Shown one piece after another: positions 12,532-21,989 of a DNA stretch of 64,000 bases. Origin of the DNA: Microbacterium sp. KUDC0406 (GTDB lineage: Bacteria; Actinomycetota; Actinomycetes; Actinomycetales; Microbacteriaceae). The DNA lies in NCBI RefSeq assembly GCF_021582875.1, contig NZ_CP091138.1, forward strand, positions 744,001-808,000. Reading direction: 5' to 3'. Each line of letters opens with the position of its first letter. Position 1 is the first letter of the stretch. The translations under genes and the position numbers were made by a program. A model generated the notes under the pieces. The model made no database searches. It had not been told where the DNA came from and saw only the letters and a program-made list of their open reading frames with translations.

Positions 12532-12537
12532 TAGGAT
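12532..12537 (+). promoter_or_regulatory. -10 box upstream of sodA
   Basis: TAGGAT 84 bases before the sodA ATG, after the whiA hairpin. It is the best TANNNT match in the gap. No convincing -35 box. Confidence 0.35.
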
Positions 12538-12620
12538 GAGACTCGTCCGCTCTGCCCCGCACACGGCGGCGCAGGGGAACGACAAGCGCCGCGGCGCGGC
12601 GCGGATTGGATGAAATCGAC

Positions 12621-13247
12621 ATGGCGACTTACACGCTCCCCGACCTTCCGTACGACTACGCGGCGCTCGAGCCGCACATCAGCGCCAAGATCATGGAGCT
12701 GCACCACGACAAGCACCACGCCGCGTACGTCGCGGGCGCGAACACCGCGCTGGAGGCCCTCGCAGAGGCGCGCGACAGCGGCAACCTGGCGAACGTGAAC
12801 AAGCTCGAGAAGGATCTCGCGTTCAACCTCGGCGGCCACGTGAACCACTCGATCTTCTGGACCAACCTCTCGCCGAACGGCGGCGGTCAGCCCGAGGGCG
12901 AGCTGAAGGCGGCCATCGAGGAGTTCTTCGGCTCCTTCGAGAAGTTCCAGGCCCACTTCACCGCTGCGGCCATGGGCATCCAGGGCTCGGGCTGGGCCGT
13001 GCTGAGCTGGGACCCGATCGGCGCCCGCCTGATCATCCAGCAGCTGTTCGACCAGCAGGGCAACACCGCCCAGGGCACGATCCCGCTGTTCCAGCTGGAC
13101 ATGTGGGAGCACGCCTTCTACCTGGACTACCTCAACGTCAAGGCGGACTACGTCAAGGCTGCCTGGAACATCGCCAACTGGGAGAACGTGTCCCAGCGCT
13201 TCGTAACGGCGCGTGAGAACACCTCCGGGCTGCTGGTACTGTCGTAA
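12621..13247 (+). CDS. sodA: superoxide dismutase, Mn/Fe family
   Basis: 208 residues. Cytoplasmic enzyme that converts superoxide to hydrogen peroxide and oxygen. Metal ligands are in the expected places: His in MELHHDKHHAAY (residue 28), His in GGHVNHSIFW, and Asp and His in DMWEHAFYLDY. The GSGWAVLSWD stretch is typical of the family. Metal choice (Mn or Fe) is not certain from sequence. The start is ATG at 12621 (MATYTLPDLPY), matching family N-termini; an in-frame upstream ATG at 12606 is less likely. Confidence 0.95.
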   Translation: MATYTLPDLPYDYAALEPHISAKIMELHHDKHHAAYVAGANTALEALAEARDSGNLANVNKLEKDLAFNLGGHVNHSIFWTNLSPNGGGQPEGELKAAIEEFFGSFEKFQAHFTAAAMGIQGSGWAVLSWDPIGARLIIQQLFDQQGNTAQGTIPLFQLDMWEHAFYLDYLNVKADYVKAAWNIANWENVSQRFVTARENTSGLLVLS

Positions 13248-13253
13248 AAGATG

Positions 13254-14359
<1,106 letters not shown>

Positions 14360-14369
14360 ACTCTCTTCC

Positions 14370-15596
14370 ATGACACTGCGCACCCTCGACTCCCTCCGGG
14401 ACTCCGTAGGTTCGCTGGAAGGCAAGCGCGTCATCGTCCGTTGTGACCTCAACGTCCCCCTGCGGGACGGGGTCATCACGGACGATGGCCGCGTTCGGGC
14501 CTCCCTGCCGACCCTCAACGCCCTGATCAACGCCGGCGCCCGCGTCGTCGTCTGCTCCCACCTGGGCCGCCCCGACGGCGCGCCCGACCCGCAGTACAGC
14601 CTCGCCCCCGTGGCGCAGCGGCTGTCCGAGCTGCTCGGCAAGCCGGTCGCCTTCGCGCGCGACACGACCGGCGAGTCCGCCCAGCAGGCCGTCGCATCGC
14701 TCGAGGACGGCGGCGTCGTCGTGCTCGAGAACCTGCGGTTCAACCCGGGTGAGACCTCGAAGGACGACGCCGAGCGCGCCGCCTTCGCCGCTCGTCTCGC
14801 CGCGCTCGGCGACGCGATGGTGTCCGACGGCTTCGGTGTCGTGCATCGCAAGCAGGCGAGCGTCTACGAGCTCGCGCAGCAGCTGCCCTCCGCGGCCGGA
14901 CTGCTGATCGCGACCGAGCTGGACGTGCTCGATCGCCTCACCGAGAACCCCGAGCGTCCGTACACGGTCGTGCTCGGCGGCTCGAAGGTGAGTGACAAGC
15001 TGGGCGTGATCTCGCACCTGCTTCCTCGGGTCGACCGCCTGCTCGTCGGCGGCGGAATGCTCTTCACCTTCCTCGCAGCCGAGGGCCATGCCGTGGCCTC
15101 CAGCCTGCTCGAGAAGGACCAGCTCGACACCGTCCGCGGCTACATCGCCGAGGCGAAGGAGCGCGGTGTCGAACTCGTCCTCCCGACCGATGTCGTCGTG
15201 GCATCAGGGTTCGCCGCCGACGCCGCACACGAGATCGTCGCGGCGGATGCGATCGAGCAGAGCTCGCTCGGCGCATCCGGCATCGGCCTGGACATCGGCC
15301 CGGACACGGCAGCGGCGTTCGCCGCGGCCATCCGCGATTCGAAGACGGTGTTCTGGAACGGTCCGATGGGCGTGTTCGAGTTCCCGGCGTTCGCGGCCGG
15401 CACCAAGGCGGTCGCTCAGGCGCTGACCGAGGTCGACGGCCTCGGTGTGGTCGGCGGCGGCGACTCGGCCGCGGCCGTGCGTCAACTCGGATTCGCCGAC
15501 GATCAGTTCGGACACATCTCGACGGGCGGAGGCGCCAGCCTCGAGTTCCTCGAGGGCAAGAAGCTCCCCGGCTTGGAGGTACTCGGATGGGCGTGA
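14370..15596 (+). CDS. pgk: phosphoglycerate kinase
   Basis: 408 residues, full length and in frame. It transfers phosphate from 1,3-bisphosphoglycerate to ADP. Substrate site: [12 protein letters not shown] and SHLGRPDG; hinge: [11 protein letters not shown]; nucleotide site: [11 protein letters not shown] and [11 protein letters not shown]. The Gly-rich end ([16 protein letters not shown]) is also present. The 3' end overlaps the tpiA start by 10 bp, so the two are translated together. Confidence 0.97.
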   Translation: MTLRTLDSLRDSVGSLEGKRVIVRCDLNVPLRDGVITDDGRVRASLPTLNALINAGARVVVCSHLGRPDGAPDPQYSLAPVAQRLSELLGKPVAFARDTTGESAQQAVASLEDGGVVVLENLRFNPGETSKDDAERAAFAARLAALGDAMVSDGFGVVHRKQASVYELAQQLPSAAGLLIATELDVLDRLTENPERPYTVVLGGSKVSDKLGVISHLLPRVDRLLVGGGMLFTFLAAEGHAVASSLLEKDQLDTVRGYIAEAKERGVELVLPTDVVVASGFAADAAHEIVAADAIEQSSLGASGIGLDIGPDTAAAFAAAIRDSKTVFWNGPMGVFEFPAFAAGTKAVAQALTEVDGLGVVGGGDSAAAVRQLGFADDQFGHISTGGGASLEFLEGKKLPGLEVLGWA

Positions 15597-16401
15597 ATTC
15601 GTCTGCTGCGCAGCACAGGAAGCGCACTCCGCTGATCGCGGGCAACTGGAAGATGAATCTCGACCACCTGCAGGCGGTCGCCACGGTGCAGAAGCTGCAC
15701 TGGACCCTGAAGGACGCCGGGCACGAGAACGGCTCGGTCGAGGTCGCGGTGTTCCCGCCGTTCACCGACATCCGCAGCGTGCAGACACTGATCGACGCGG
15801 ACAAGATCGCCTTCGGGCTCGGCGCGCAGGACGTCTCGGCGCACGACTCCGGCGCGTACACCGGTGAGGTGTCCGGCGCGTTCCTGTCGAAGCTCGGCGT
15901 GGGATACGTGATCATCGGGCACTCCGAGCGACGCGAGTACCACGCGGAGTCCGACGAGATCGTGAACGCCAAGGTGCTCGCCGCGCTGAAGCACGGCCTC
16001 GTGCCGGTGATCTGCGTGGGCGAGACCGCCGGAGGACCTGGAGACGCACGGCGCCAGCGCCGTGCCCGCCGGGCAGCTCGAAGCCGCTCTCGCGGGTGTT
16101 CCCGCGTCGGCCGACATCGTCGTGGCGTACGAGCCGGTCTGGGCCATCGGCTCGGGCCAGGCGGCGACGCCGGCGCAGGCGCAGGAGGTCTGCCAGGCGC
16201 TGCGTCAGGTGATCGCCCGTGTTCTCGACGAGGATGCCGCCGGCGCGGACGCGCGTGCTGTACGGCGGCAGCGTGAAGTCGGGCAACATCGCGAGCTTCA
16301 TGCGCGAGCCCGACGTCGACGGAGCCCTGGTGGGCGGTGCGAGCCTCGTCGTGGACGAGTTCGCGGCCATCATCCGCTTCGAGAAGCACGTCGGCGTCTG
16401 A
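15587..16401 (+). CDS. tpiA: triosephosphate isomerase, two frameshifts
   Basis: About 270 residues after correction. It interconverts dihydroxyacetone phosphate and glyceraldehyde-3-phosphate. N-terminal GNWKMN holds the catalytic Lys; IIGHSERRE holds the His; [10 protein letters not shown] holds the Glu; YGGSVKSGN closes the phosphate site. The frame changes near 16030 and near 16240, each explained by one extra base. As this enzyme is central to metabolism and all motifs are intact, sequence error is much more likely than real loss. Confidence 0.95.
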
Positions 16402-16412
16402 GCGTCGCGGGA

Positions 16413-16428
16413 TGCCCCGGAAGGGGCA
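16413..16428 (+). terminator. short hairpin after tpiA
   Basis: TGCCCC / GGGGCA with a GGAA loop, just before the TATAAT at 16434. It may weaken read-through from tpiA into secG. The stem is short, so confidence is low. Confidence 0.35.
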
Positions 16429-16433
16429 CCCCG

Positions 16434-16439
16434 TATAAT
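16434..16439 (+). promoter_or_regulatory. -10 box of the secG-rbpA promoter
   Basis: Perfect TATAAT consensus, rare in this GC-rich window, 46 bases before the secG GTG. The leader that follows can form a small hairpin (GGGCCG TT CGGCCC) before the GTGAAAGG ribosome-binding region. Confidence 0.6.
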
Positions 16440-16484
16440 CGACAGTCATGCGGGCCGTTCGGCCCCGGTGAAAGGCTTCTCCCC

Positions 16485-16733
16485 GTGCAGGTTCTCGAGT
16501 TCGTGCTGCAGGTGCTGCTGGGCATCAGCAGCGTTCTGCTGACTCTTCTCATCCTTCTCCACAAGGGCCGCGGTGGCGGTCTCTCCGACATGTTCGGCGG
16601 CGGCATGACCGCATCCGTCGGGTCGTCGGGTCTTGCGGAGCGCAACCTCAACCGGTTCACGATCGTGCTGGCCCTGGTGTGGTTCATCTCGATCGTGGGG
16701 CTCGGTCTCATCACGAAGGTCGGGGTGGTCTGA
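16485..16733 (+). CDS. secG: preprotein translocase subunit SecG
   Basis: 82 residues with two membrane segments ([19 protein letters not shown] and [17 protein letters not shown]). Between them is the conserved loop [14 protein letters not shown]. SecG is the small accessory subunit of the SecYEG export channel in the plasma membrane. GTG start at 16485 after GTGAAAGG. Its place after tpiA is typical. The stop shares bases with the rbpA start (TGATG). Confidence 0.93.
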   Translation: MQVLEFVLQVLLGISSVLLTLLILLHKGRGGGLSDMFGGGMTASVGSSGLAERNLNRFTIVLALVWFISIVGLGLITKVGVV

Positions 16734-17086
16734 TGGCCACCGGCGGCAACGCGATCCGCGGCACGCGGGTCGGCTCCGGCCCGATGGGGGAGCAGGACCA
16801 CGGCTACCACGCCGACCGCATCGCCGTCTCGTACTGGGACGGCCTCGGCAACGAGACCGTGCGGTACTTCGCGGCGGGCCTGCCCGAGGAGGAGATCCCG
16901 GACATCATCGATCACCCGCACACCGGTCTGCCGGCCGGGCGCGACAAGCAGAACCCGCCGGAGCTCGCCAAGGCCGAGCCCTACAAGACGCACCTCGCCT
17001 ACGTGAAGGAGCGTCGCACCGACGAGGAGGCCGAACAGCTCCTCGAGGACGCGCTCACCCAGCTGCGCGAACGCCGCGGGCAGTAA
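16733..17086 (+). CDS. rbpA: RNA polymerase-binding protein RbpA
   Basis: 117 residues. Actinobacterial protein that binds the principal sigma factor and stabilises the open promoter complex. Conserved N-terminal basic linker GNAIRGTRVGSGPMGE, then the core fold (VSYWDGLGNETVRYF) and the C-terminal sigma-interacting helices (THLAYVKERRTDEEAEQLL). Start at 16733 overlaps the secG stop. Finding it here supports an actinobacterial source. Confidence 0.93.
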   Translation: MATGGNAIRGTRVGSGPMGEQDHGYHADRIAVSYWDGLGNETVRYFAAGLPEEEIPDIIDHPHTGLPAGRDKQNPPELAKAEPYKTHLAYVKERRTDEEAEQLLEDALTQLRERRGQ

Positions 17087-17099
17087 GCACTCGCTCCTC

Positions 17100-17136
17100 A
17101 CCGAACCCCGGGACCTTCAGGGTCCCGGGGTTCGGT
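17100..17136. terminator. bidirectional hairpin between rbpA and the convergent metallopeptidase-like gene
   Basis: Perfect 16-bp stem ACCGAACCCCGGGACC / GGTCCCGGGGTTCGGT with a TTCAG loop, 13 bases after the rbpA stop and 4 bases before the end of the minus-strand gene. Confidence 0.8.
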
Positions 17137-17140
17137 GCGT

Positions 17141-18343
17141 TCAGCGGCATGTCTTCGCGGTGTTCTGCAGCGCCTTCGACGGTGTGCCGTAGATGTTCGC
17201 GCCGGAGTCGTACGCGGAGAAGCCCCAGCTCATCGCCCAGGCGGTCGCCCACTGCTCGTTGGCGTCCTGGTCCTCCCAGTCGAACTTCTCGTAGCACTTC
17301 GCCGAGATCGAGTGGCCGACCTCGTGCGTGACGAGCGCCCTGGTCCATTCGGCCGGCCAGTACCTCGCGATGGAGTTCGTGAGGGTGATGTGGGAGGTGC
17401 CGCCGTCGTTGCCGTCCCAGGTCGCCGTCCCCGCACCGGACTGGCCGGCGCCCTGGCCGAGCAGCCGGTCGGTCCAGACGAACTCGAGGAGCACTCCGCC
17501 GGAGATCGAGCGGGCATAGGCCTCCGCCTTGCGGCGCGCGTCGTAGAGGGGCCCCGCCTTGGCGGCCAGCTCGGACTTCGCCGACGCACGCACCGCTGCG
17601 ACGGCCTCGTCGAGCTCGAGAAGACTGTCGGACGCCCCTTCGTCGAACGAACTCGCGGCGTGCTTCAGGTCCTCCGCGGCCTTGCGCAGCGTGACGATGG
17701 GCGCGCACCGGGCATCGACCGTCGACTTCTCGATCGCCGGCACGGCGGTGCGCGCGGTCTGAAGGATGTCGCGGCCCAGGTCGTCGACCTCGCTGATCGT
17801 CCCGCTGAGCGATCGCGCCGCTGAGCTCTGAGCGGCGGTGCGGTCATCGAGTGCGGTCGTCCGATCACGCAGATCGGATGCGCGCAGGAACAGCTCCCAC
17901 GGCATCAGCGGCTTCTCACCGGGGCCGGATGGCGGATCGAGGCCGATCCGGCCTGCATCCGCGCGCTCCTGCGCGAGTCCGTCCGCGGCGGCCGCGAGCG
18001 CGGCCCGGTCCTCGGCGCTGAGGAGCTCGGGAGCGGTCACGCCGTCCACGGCCTTCGCGGCGTCGGTCGCCTCATCCGCATCGTCCATCGTCGCGATCAG
18101 CGTCGTCGTGGCCGGGGCCGAGGCGGCGCGCGAGCGCTGGAACGCTGCCTCGGCGTCGTCGTAGGAGAGATTCGCCCACAGCTGCACACCGGTGACGGCC
18201 AGGCCCACGAGCACCACAGTGCCGGCGCCCCCTAGCCAGGTGCGTCCGCGGCGGCGATCGGCGACTCCGGCGTCGTCAGCGAGCCCGGTGTCGTCAGGAC
18301 CCTGGGCGTCGGGGCCCGGCTGCTCCGGGGCGATCTCATCCAT
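17141..18343 (-). CDS. membrane-anchored protein with HEXXH motif, putative zinc metallopeptidase
   Basis: 400 residues from the ATG at 18343. A short acidic cytoplasmic N-terminus is followed by one membrane segment (about residues 36-57, GGAGTVVLVGLAVTGVQLW) and a long outside region of predicted helices. Near the C-terminus is VTHEVGHSIS (HEVGH at about residues 340-344), with Glu in DANEQWATAWAMSWG about 20 residues later as a possible third zinc ligand. This spacing resembles gluzincin peptidases. I do not recognise the family and have no proof of activity. A basic stretch (RRRGRTW) precedes the membrane segment, placing the C-terminus outside. Confidence 0.7.
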   Translation of the reverse strand: MDEIAPEQPGPDAQGPDDTGLADDAGVADRRRGRTWLGGAGTVVLVGLAVTGVQLWANLSYDDAEAAFQRSRAASAPATTTLIATMDDADEATDAAKAVDGVTAPELLSAEDRAALAAAADGLAQERADAGRIGLDPPSGPGEKPLMPWELFLRASDLRDRTTALDDRTAAQSSAARSLSGTISEVDDLGRDILQTARTAVPAIEKSTVDARCAPIVTLRKAAEDLKHAASSFDEGASDSLLELDEAVAAVRASAKSELAAKAGPLYDARRKAEAYARSISGGVLLEFVWTDRLLGQGAGQSGAGTATWDGNDGGTSHITLTNSIARYWPAEWTRALVTHEVGHSISAKCYEKFDWEDQDANEQWATAWAMSWGFSAYDSGANIYGTPSKALQNTAKTCR

Positions 18344-18365
18344 GGCGAGATCATCCCACGCGCAG

Positions 18366-18403
18366 ACGCGAAAGGCCCCCACCGCAGTGGGGGCCTTTCG
18401 CGT
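18366..18403. terminator. hairpin between tRNA-Gly and the minus-strand membrane gene
   Basis: Perfect 17-bp stem ACGCGAAAGGCCCCCAC / GTGGGGGCCTTTCGCGT with a CGCA loop, right after the 3' end of the minus-strand tRNA-Gly. It most likely ends the tRNA transcript. Confidence 0.75.
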
Positions 18404-18405
18404 TA

Positions 18406-18479
18406 TGGAGGGGATGACGGGAATCGAACCCGCGTAATCAGTTTGGAAGACTGAGGCTCTACCATTGAGCTACATCCCC
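18406..18479 (-). tRNA. tRNA-Gly (anticodon TCC)
   Basis: On the minus strand the gene begins GGGGATGTAGCTCAATGGTA and ends in an encoded CCA at 18406-18408. Anticodon stem TCAGT / ACTGA encloses the loop CTTCCAA, giving anticodon TCC. The T arm GCGGGTTCGATTCCCGT is intact, and the seven-base acceptor stem pairs fully. Confidence 0.95.
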
Positions 18480-18493
18480 GGACCGGCTTCACA

Positions 18494-18499
18494 AGCATA
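18494..18499 (-). promoter_or_regulatory. -10 box for tRNA-Gly
   Basis: TATGCT on the minus strand, about 15 bases upstream of the tRNA-Gly 5' end. It would start a transcript around 18487. Confidence 0.4.
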
Positions 18500-18526
18500 G
18501 CGGACGGATCGAGTGCTCCCGTCCGT

Positions 18527-18532
18527 TAGACT
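18527..18532 (+). promoter_or_regulatory. -10 box for tRNA-Pro
   Basis: TAGACT on the plus strand, 33 bases before the tRNA-Pro 5' end. It is the same hexamer as the uvrA -10 box. Start would be near 18539. Confidence 0.4.
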
Positions 18533-18565
18533 CGTGGAGGCCGTTCCCGCGTGTGCGGGTGTTAC

Positions 18566-18642
18566 CGGGGCGTAGCTCAGCTTGGTAGAGCGCCCGCTTT
18601 GGGAGCGGGAGGTCGCAGGTTCAAATCCTGTCGCCCCGACCA
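18566..18642 (+). tRNA. tRNA-Pro (anticodon TGG)
   Basis: Begins CGGGGCGTAGCTCAGCTTGG and ends CGCCCCG-A-CCA with encoded CCA at 18640-18642. Anticodon stem CCCGC / GCGGG with loop TTTGGGA gives anticodon TGG. The T loop GGTTCAAATCC is standard. It lies 60 bp upstream of tig. Confidence 0.95.
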
Positions 18643-18702
18643 CGGCCCCCGATACCTCACGGCCGCGCCCTGGCGCGGAAATCACAAGGAGAACGAATCA
18701 GC

Positions 18703-20229
18703 ATGGCCAACAGCACCGTCGAGAAGCTGTCCCCGACCCGGGTCAAGCTCAGCATCACGGTCACCCCCGAGGACCTCAAGCCCAGCATCGAGCACGCCTA
18801 CGAGCACATCGCTCAGGACGTGCAGATCCCCGGCTTCCGCAAGGGCAAGGTCCCCGCGCCGATCATCGACCAGCGCATCGGCCGTGGTGCGGTCATCGAG
18901 CACGCCGTGAACGAGGCGCTCGACCGCTTCTTCCGCGAGGCCGCCGCCGAGCACGAGGTCCGCATCGTGGGCCGCCCCTCGGCCGACATCACCCAGTGGC
19001 CGAACGAGAAGGACTTCTCCGGCGACCTGCTCGTCGACGTCGAGGTCGACGTCCGTCCCGAGATCGAGCTGCCCGACCTGTCCGGCATCACCGTGACCGT
19101 CGATGCCGTCGAGACCGACGACGCCGCCGTCGACGCCGAGCTCGACCGCTTGCGCAGCCGCTTCGGCACGCTCATCCCCGTCGACCGTCCCGCCGCCTCC
19201 GGCGACTTCGTCGACCTCGACCTCGTCGCCACCATCGACGGCGCCGAGATCGACCGCGCCGACGGGGTCTCCTACGAGATCGGCTCCGGCGAGCTGCTCG
19301 AGGGCATCGACGAGGCGATCGACTCGCTCACCGCTGGTGAGGACACCACCTTCCGCTCGACGCTCGTCGGCGGCGACCACGCCGGTGAGGAGGCCGAGGT
19401 CTCGGTGAGCGTCAAGGCTGTCAAGGAGCGCGAGCTGCCTGAGGCCGACGACGACTTCGCGCAGATGGCGAGTGAGTTCGACACCATCGCCGAGCTGCGC
19501 GACAGCCTCGTCGAGCGCGTCTCCGAGCAGGGCCTGTTCACGCAGGGCTCCGCTGCGCGCGACCAGCTCATCGAGACTCTTCTCGAGCAGATCGAGATCC
19601 CGGTCCCGGCCCAGCTGATCGAGGACGAGGTGCACAACCACCTCGAGTCGGAGGGTCGTCTCGAGGACGACGAGCACCGTGCCGAGGTCGCCGAGGCGAG
19701 CGAGAAGCAGTTCCGCACGCAGGTGCTGCTCGACACCATCGCCGAGGGCTCGGACGTGCAGGTCTCGCAGGAGGAGCTCAGCCAGTACCTGATCCAGTCC
19801 GCCGCGCAGTACGGCATGGCTCCGCAGGAGTTCGTCGAGGCGCTGCAGGCCGGCAACCAGCTGCCCGCCCTGGTCGGCGAGGTCGCGCGCAACAAGGCGC
19901 TGGCGATCGCGCTCGGCAAGGTCTCGGTCGTCGACAGCAACGGCAAGGCCGTCGACCTGACCCCGGTCATCGGTGACGACTCCGACGACGAGGCCGCTGA
20001 AGAGGCGCCCGCTGAGGAGAAGCCCGCCAAGAAGGCACCCGCCAAGAAGGCGCCGGCGAAGAAGGCGGACGACGCCGAGGCGCCGGCCAAGAAGGCTCCG
20101 GCGAAGAAGGCTCCCGCGAAGAAGGCCGCCGAGAAGGCGGAGGACGCCGAGGACGAGAAGCCGGCCCCGAAGACCCGCGCCGCCAAGAAGGCCGCGGACA
20201 AGAAGGACGAGGCCGAGAAGGCGGAGTGA
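18703..20229 (+). CDS. tig: trigger factor with long Lys/Ala-rich tail
   Basis: 508 residues, about 70 more than usual. Trigger factor is the ribosome-bound chaperone and peptidyl-prolyl isomerase. Ribosome-binding signature: GFRKGKVP near residue 45. A PPIase (FKBP-like) domain lies near residues 160-240 and a helical C-terminal arm domain follows. From about residue 430 the protein ends in a low-complexity tail made of repeated AKKAPAKK units, rich in Glu and Asp at its start and end. AAGGAG precedes the ATG. It sits directly upstream of clpP1-clpP2, the usual tig-clpP order. Confidence 0.96.
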   Translation: MANSTVEKLSPTRVKLSITVTPEDLKPSIEHAYEHIAQDVQIPGFRKGKVPAPIIDQRIGRGAVIEHAVNEALDRFFREAAAEHEVRIVGRPSADITQWPNEKDFSGDLLVDVEVDVRPEIELPDLSGITVTVDAVETDDAAVDAELDRLRSRFGTLIPVDRPAASGDFVDLDLVATIDGAEIDRADGVSYEIGSGELLEGIDEAIDSLTAGEDTTFRSTLVGGDHAGEEAEVSVSVKAVKERELPEADDDFAQMASEFDTIAELRDSLVERVSEQGLFTQGSAARDQLIETLLEQIEIPVPAQLIEDEVHNHLESEGRLEDDEHRAEVAEASEKQFRTQVLLDTIAEGSDVQVSQEELSQYLIQSAAQYGMAPQEFVEALQAGNQLPALVGEVARNKALAIALGKVSVVDSNGKAVDLTPVIGDDSDDEAAEEAPAEEKPAKKAPAKKAPAKKADDAEAPAKKAPAKKAPAKKAAEKAEDAEDEKPAPKTRAAKKAADKKDEAEKAE

Positions 20230-20246
20230 TCTCACTCAGATCGTGA

Positions 20247-20278
20247 CGAGAGGCGGATGCTGCGGCATCCGCCTCTCG
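20247..20278 (+). terminator. hairpin after tig
   Basis: Perfect 14-bp stem CGAGAGGCGGATGC / GCATCCGCCTCTCG with a TGCG loop, 17 bases after the tig stop. It separates tig from the clpP operon. Confidence 0.75.
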
Positions 20279-20338
20279 CGTATCCGGGCGCGCTGATATG
20301 CCGACGGCGAACACGGCCGGGCGCCCGGGTTGTCGCCG

Positions 20339-20344
20339 GTAGAT
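20339..20344 (+). promoter_or_regulatory. -10 box of the clpP1-clpP2 promoter
   Basis: TAGATT 33 bases before the clpP1 ATG. A leader of about 27 bases would carry the ACAGGAG ribosome-binding site. No ClgR operator could be confirmed by eye. Confidence 0.4.
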
Positions 20345-20377
20345 TCGAATCACCGAAACACGGAAACAGGAGCTGAA

Positions 20378-20977
20378 ATGGCTGAACCCCTGGTCGCGAC
20401 GAGCGTCTTCGACAGGCTGCTGAAGGACCGCATCATCTGGCTGGGCTCAGAGGTGCGCGACGAGAACGCGAACGAGATCTGCGCGAAGATCCTCCTTCTC
20501 GCCGCTGAGGACCCTGAGAAGGACATCTACCTCTACATCAACTCGCCCGGTGGCTCGATCACCGCGGGCATGGCGATCTACGACACCATGCAGTTCGTGC
20601 CGAACGACATCGTCACCGTCGGCATCGGCATGGCCGCGTCGATGGGCCAGCTGCTGCTCACCAGCGGCACCAAGGGCAAGCGCTACATCACCCCGAACGC
20701 CCGCGTGCTGCTGCACCAGCCGCACGGCGGCTTCGGCGGAACGGCCAGCGACATCCAGACGCAGGCGCAGCTCATCCTGTCGATGAAGCAGCGTCTCGCC
20801 GAGATCACCGCCGGCCAGACCGGCAAGTCCGTCGAGCAGATCAACGAGGACGGTGACCGCGACCGCTGGTTCACCGCCGACGAGGCGCTCGAATACGGCT
20901 TCGTCGACCACATCCGCGAGCACGCCAGCGATGTGCACGGCGGCGGCGGCACGGGCGCCGACGGTTCGGACAAGTAA
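20378..20977 (+). CDS. clpP1: ATP-dependent Clp protease proteolytic subunit 1
   Basis: 199 residues. Serine protease subunit of the Clp machine. Catalytic Ser in [10 protein letters not shown], His in LLHQPHGG, and Asp in the C-terminal half (NEDGDRDRW region). Oligomer contact segment [10 protein letters not shown] is present. I chose the ATG at 20378 (MAEPLVATS) behind ACAGGAG over an earlier in-frame start at 20330. It is co-transcribed with clpP2 (16-bp gap). In actinobacteria the two subunits form a mixed double ring and work with ClpX, which is encoded at 31362. Confidence 0.95.
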   Translation: MAEPLVATSVFDRLLKDRIIWLGSEVRDENANEICAKILLLAAEDPEKDIYLYINSPGGSITAGMAIYDTMQFVPNDIVTVGIGMAASMGQLLLTSGTKGKRYITPNARVLLHQPHGGFGGTASDIQTQAQLILSMKQRLAEITAGQTGKSVEQINEDGDRDRWFTADEALEYGFVDHIREHASDVHGGGGTGADGSDK

Positions 20978-20993
20978 GCAGGAGAGCACAGAC

Positions 20994-21635
20994 ATGTACA
21001 CACCCACCTTCCGTGCTGCCGGCAGCCTTCCCTCCAGCCGCTACGTGCTCCCGCAGTTCGAGGAGCGCACCGCCTACGGCTTCAAGCGTCAGGACCCGTA
21101 CAACAAGCTGTTCGAAGATCGTGTTATCTTCCTCGGCGTGCAGGTCGACGACGCGTCGGCCGACGACGTCATGGCGCAGCTGCTCGTGCTGGAGAGCCAG
21201 GACTCCGAGCGCGACATCACCATGTACATCAACTCGCCCGGCGGCTCGTTCACCGCGATGACGGCGATCTACGACACCATGCAGTACGTGGCGCCGCAGA
21301 TCCAGACCGTCGTCCTGGGCCAGGCGGCATCCGCGGCATCCGTGCTTCTCGCCGCCGGCGCCCCCGGCAAGCGCCTCGCGCTGCCCAACGCCCGCGTGCT
21401 CATGCACCAGCCGGCGATGGGCGAGGCGGGTCAGGGCCAGGCATCCGACATCGAGATCCAGGCCGCCGAGATCCTGCGCATGCGCACCTGGCTCGAGGAG
21501 ACCATGGCCAAGCACACCGGCCAGGAGGTCTCGAAGGTCAACCGCGACATCGACCGCGACAACATCCTCTCGGCCGAGCAGGCCAAGGAGTACGGCATCG
21601 TCGACCAGGTGCTCACCAGCCGCAAGCGCGCCTGA
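20994..21635 (+). CDS. clpP2: ATP-dependent Clp protease proteolytic subunit 2
   Basis: 213 residues. Catalytic Ser in GQAASAASVLL, His in LMHQPAMG, Asp in DIDRDNILSA. The N-terminus (MYTPTFRAAGSLPSSRYVLP) is longer than in ClpP1, as in other actinobacterial ClpP2, and may be processed. Start ATG at 20994 with AGCAGGAGA upstream. The paralogous pair is the normal actinobacterial arrangement. Confidence 0.95.
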   Translation: MYTPTFRAAGSLPSSRYVLPQFEERTAYGFKRQDPYNKLFEDRVIFLGVQVDDASADDVMAQLLVLESQDSERDITMYINSPGGSFTAMTAIYDTMQYVAPQIQTVVLGQAASAASVLLAAGAPGKRLALPNARVLMHQPAMGEAGQGQASDIEIQAAEILRMRTWLEETMAKHTGQEVSKVNRDIDRDNILSAEQAKEYGIVDQVLTSRKRA

Positions 21636-21650
21636 GGCATCCTGCTTCGA

Positions 21651-21677
21651 GGGCGGTCCGGGATACCCGGGCCGCCC
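21651..21677 (+). terminator. hairpin after clpP2
   Basis: 12-bp stem GGGCGGTCCGGG / CCCGGGCCGCCC (one G-U pair) with an ATA loop, followed by TTT. It starts 15 bases after the clpP2 stop. Confidence 0.7.
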
Positions 21678-21680
21678 TTT

Positions 21681-21940
21681 CGCGTGCGCGGCGGGCACCC
21701 GCCGCGCAGTTGTGCTCCTGACGCGGATGCCGCGGCCGCACAAGTCCGCGGGAAGCGCCCGTCTCCGCGCGAGGTGCTCGGGCGGTTCCGTTCTACCTCC
21801 GGCGCGGGAATGTGCGCGTCACGCGGATGCTGCGAACAGGCGTGTCCGCGGGAGGCGCACAAGTCCGCGGGACGCGCTCGTGTGTTCGGGCGCGGTTGCG
21901 CAACCGAGCCGCGGATGCTGCTCATATGAGCAGACTGGCG
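21681..21940. repeat. GC-rich degenerate repeat block between clpP2 and the SorC-type gene
   Basis: This 355-bp gap has no convincing gene. It contains several related words: CACAAGTCCGCGGG twice (near 21740 and 21859), GTGTCCGCGGGAGGCGC, and CGCGGATGC three times. There is also a palindrome GGTTGCGCAACC near 21893. The reverse complement resembles the repeat block at 61351-61530 (TTGTGCGCC next to CCGCGGAC). Translations of this region look random, with mixed third-position use. Confidence 0.55.
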
Positions 21941-21989
21941 CGCGCGGCGCGCAGCATCAGTACCCTGGAATCAGCGAAGGGAGGATGCC

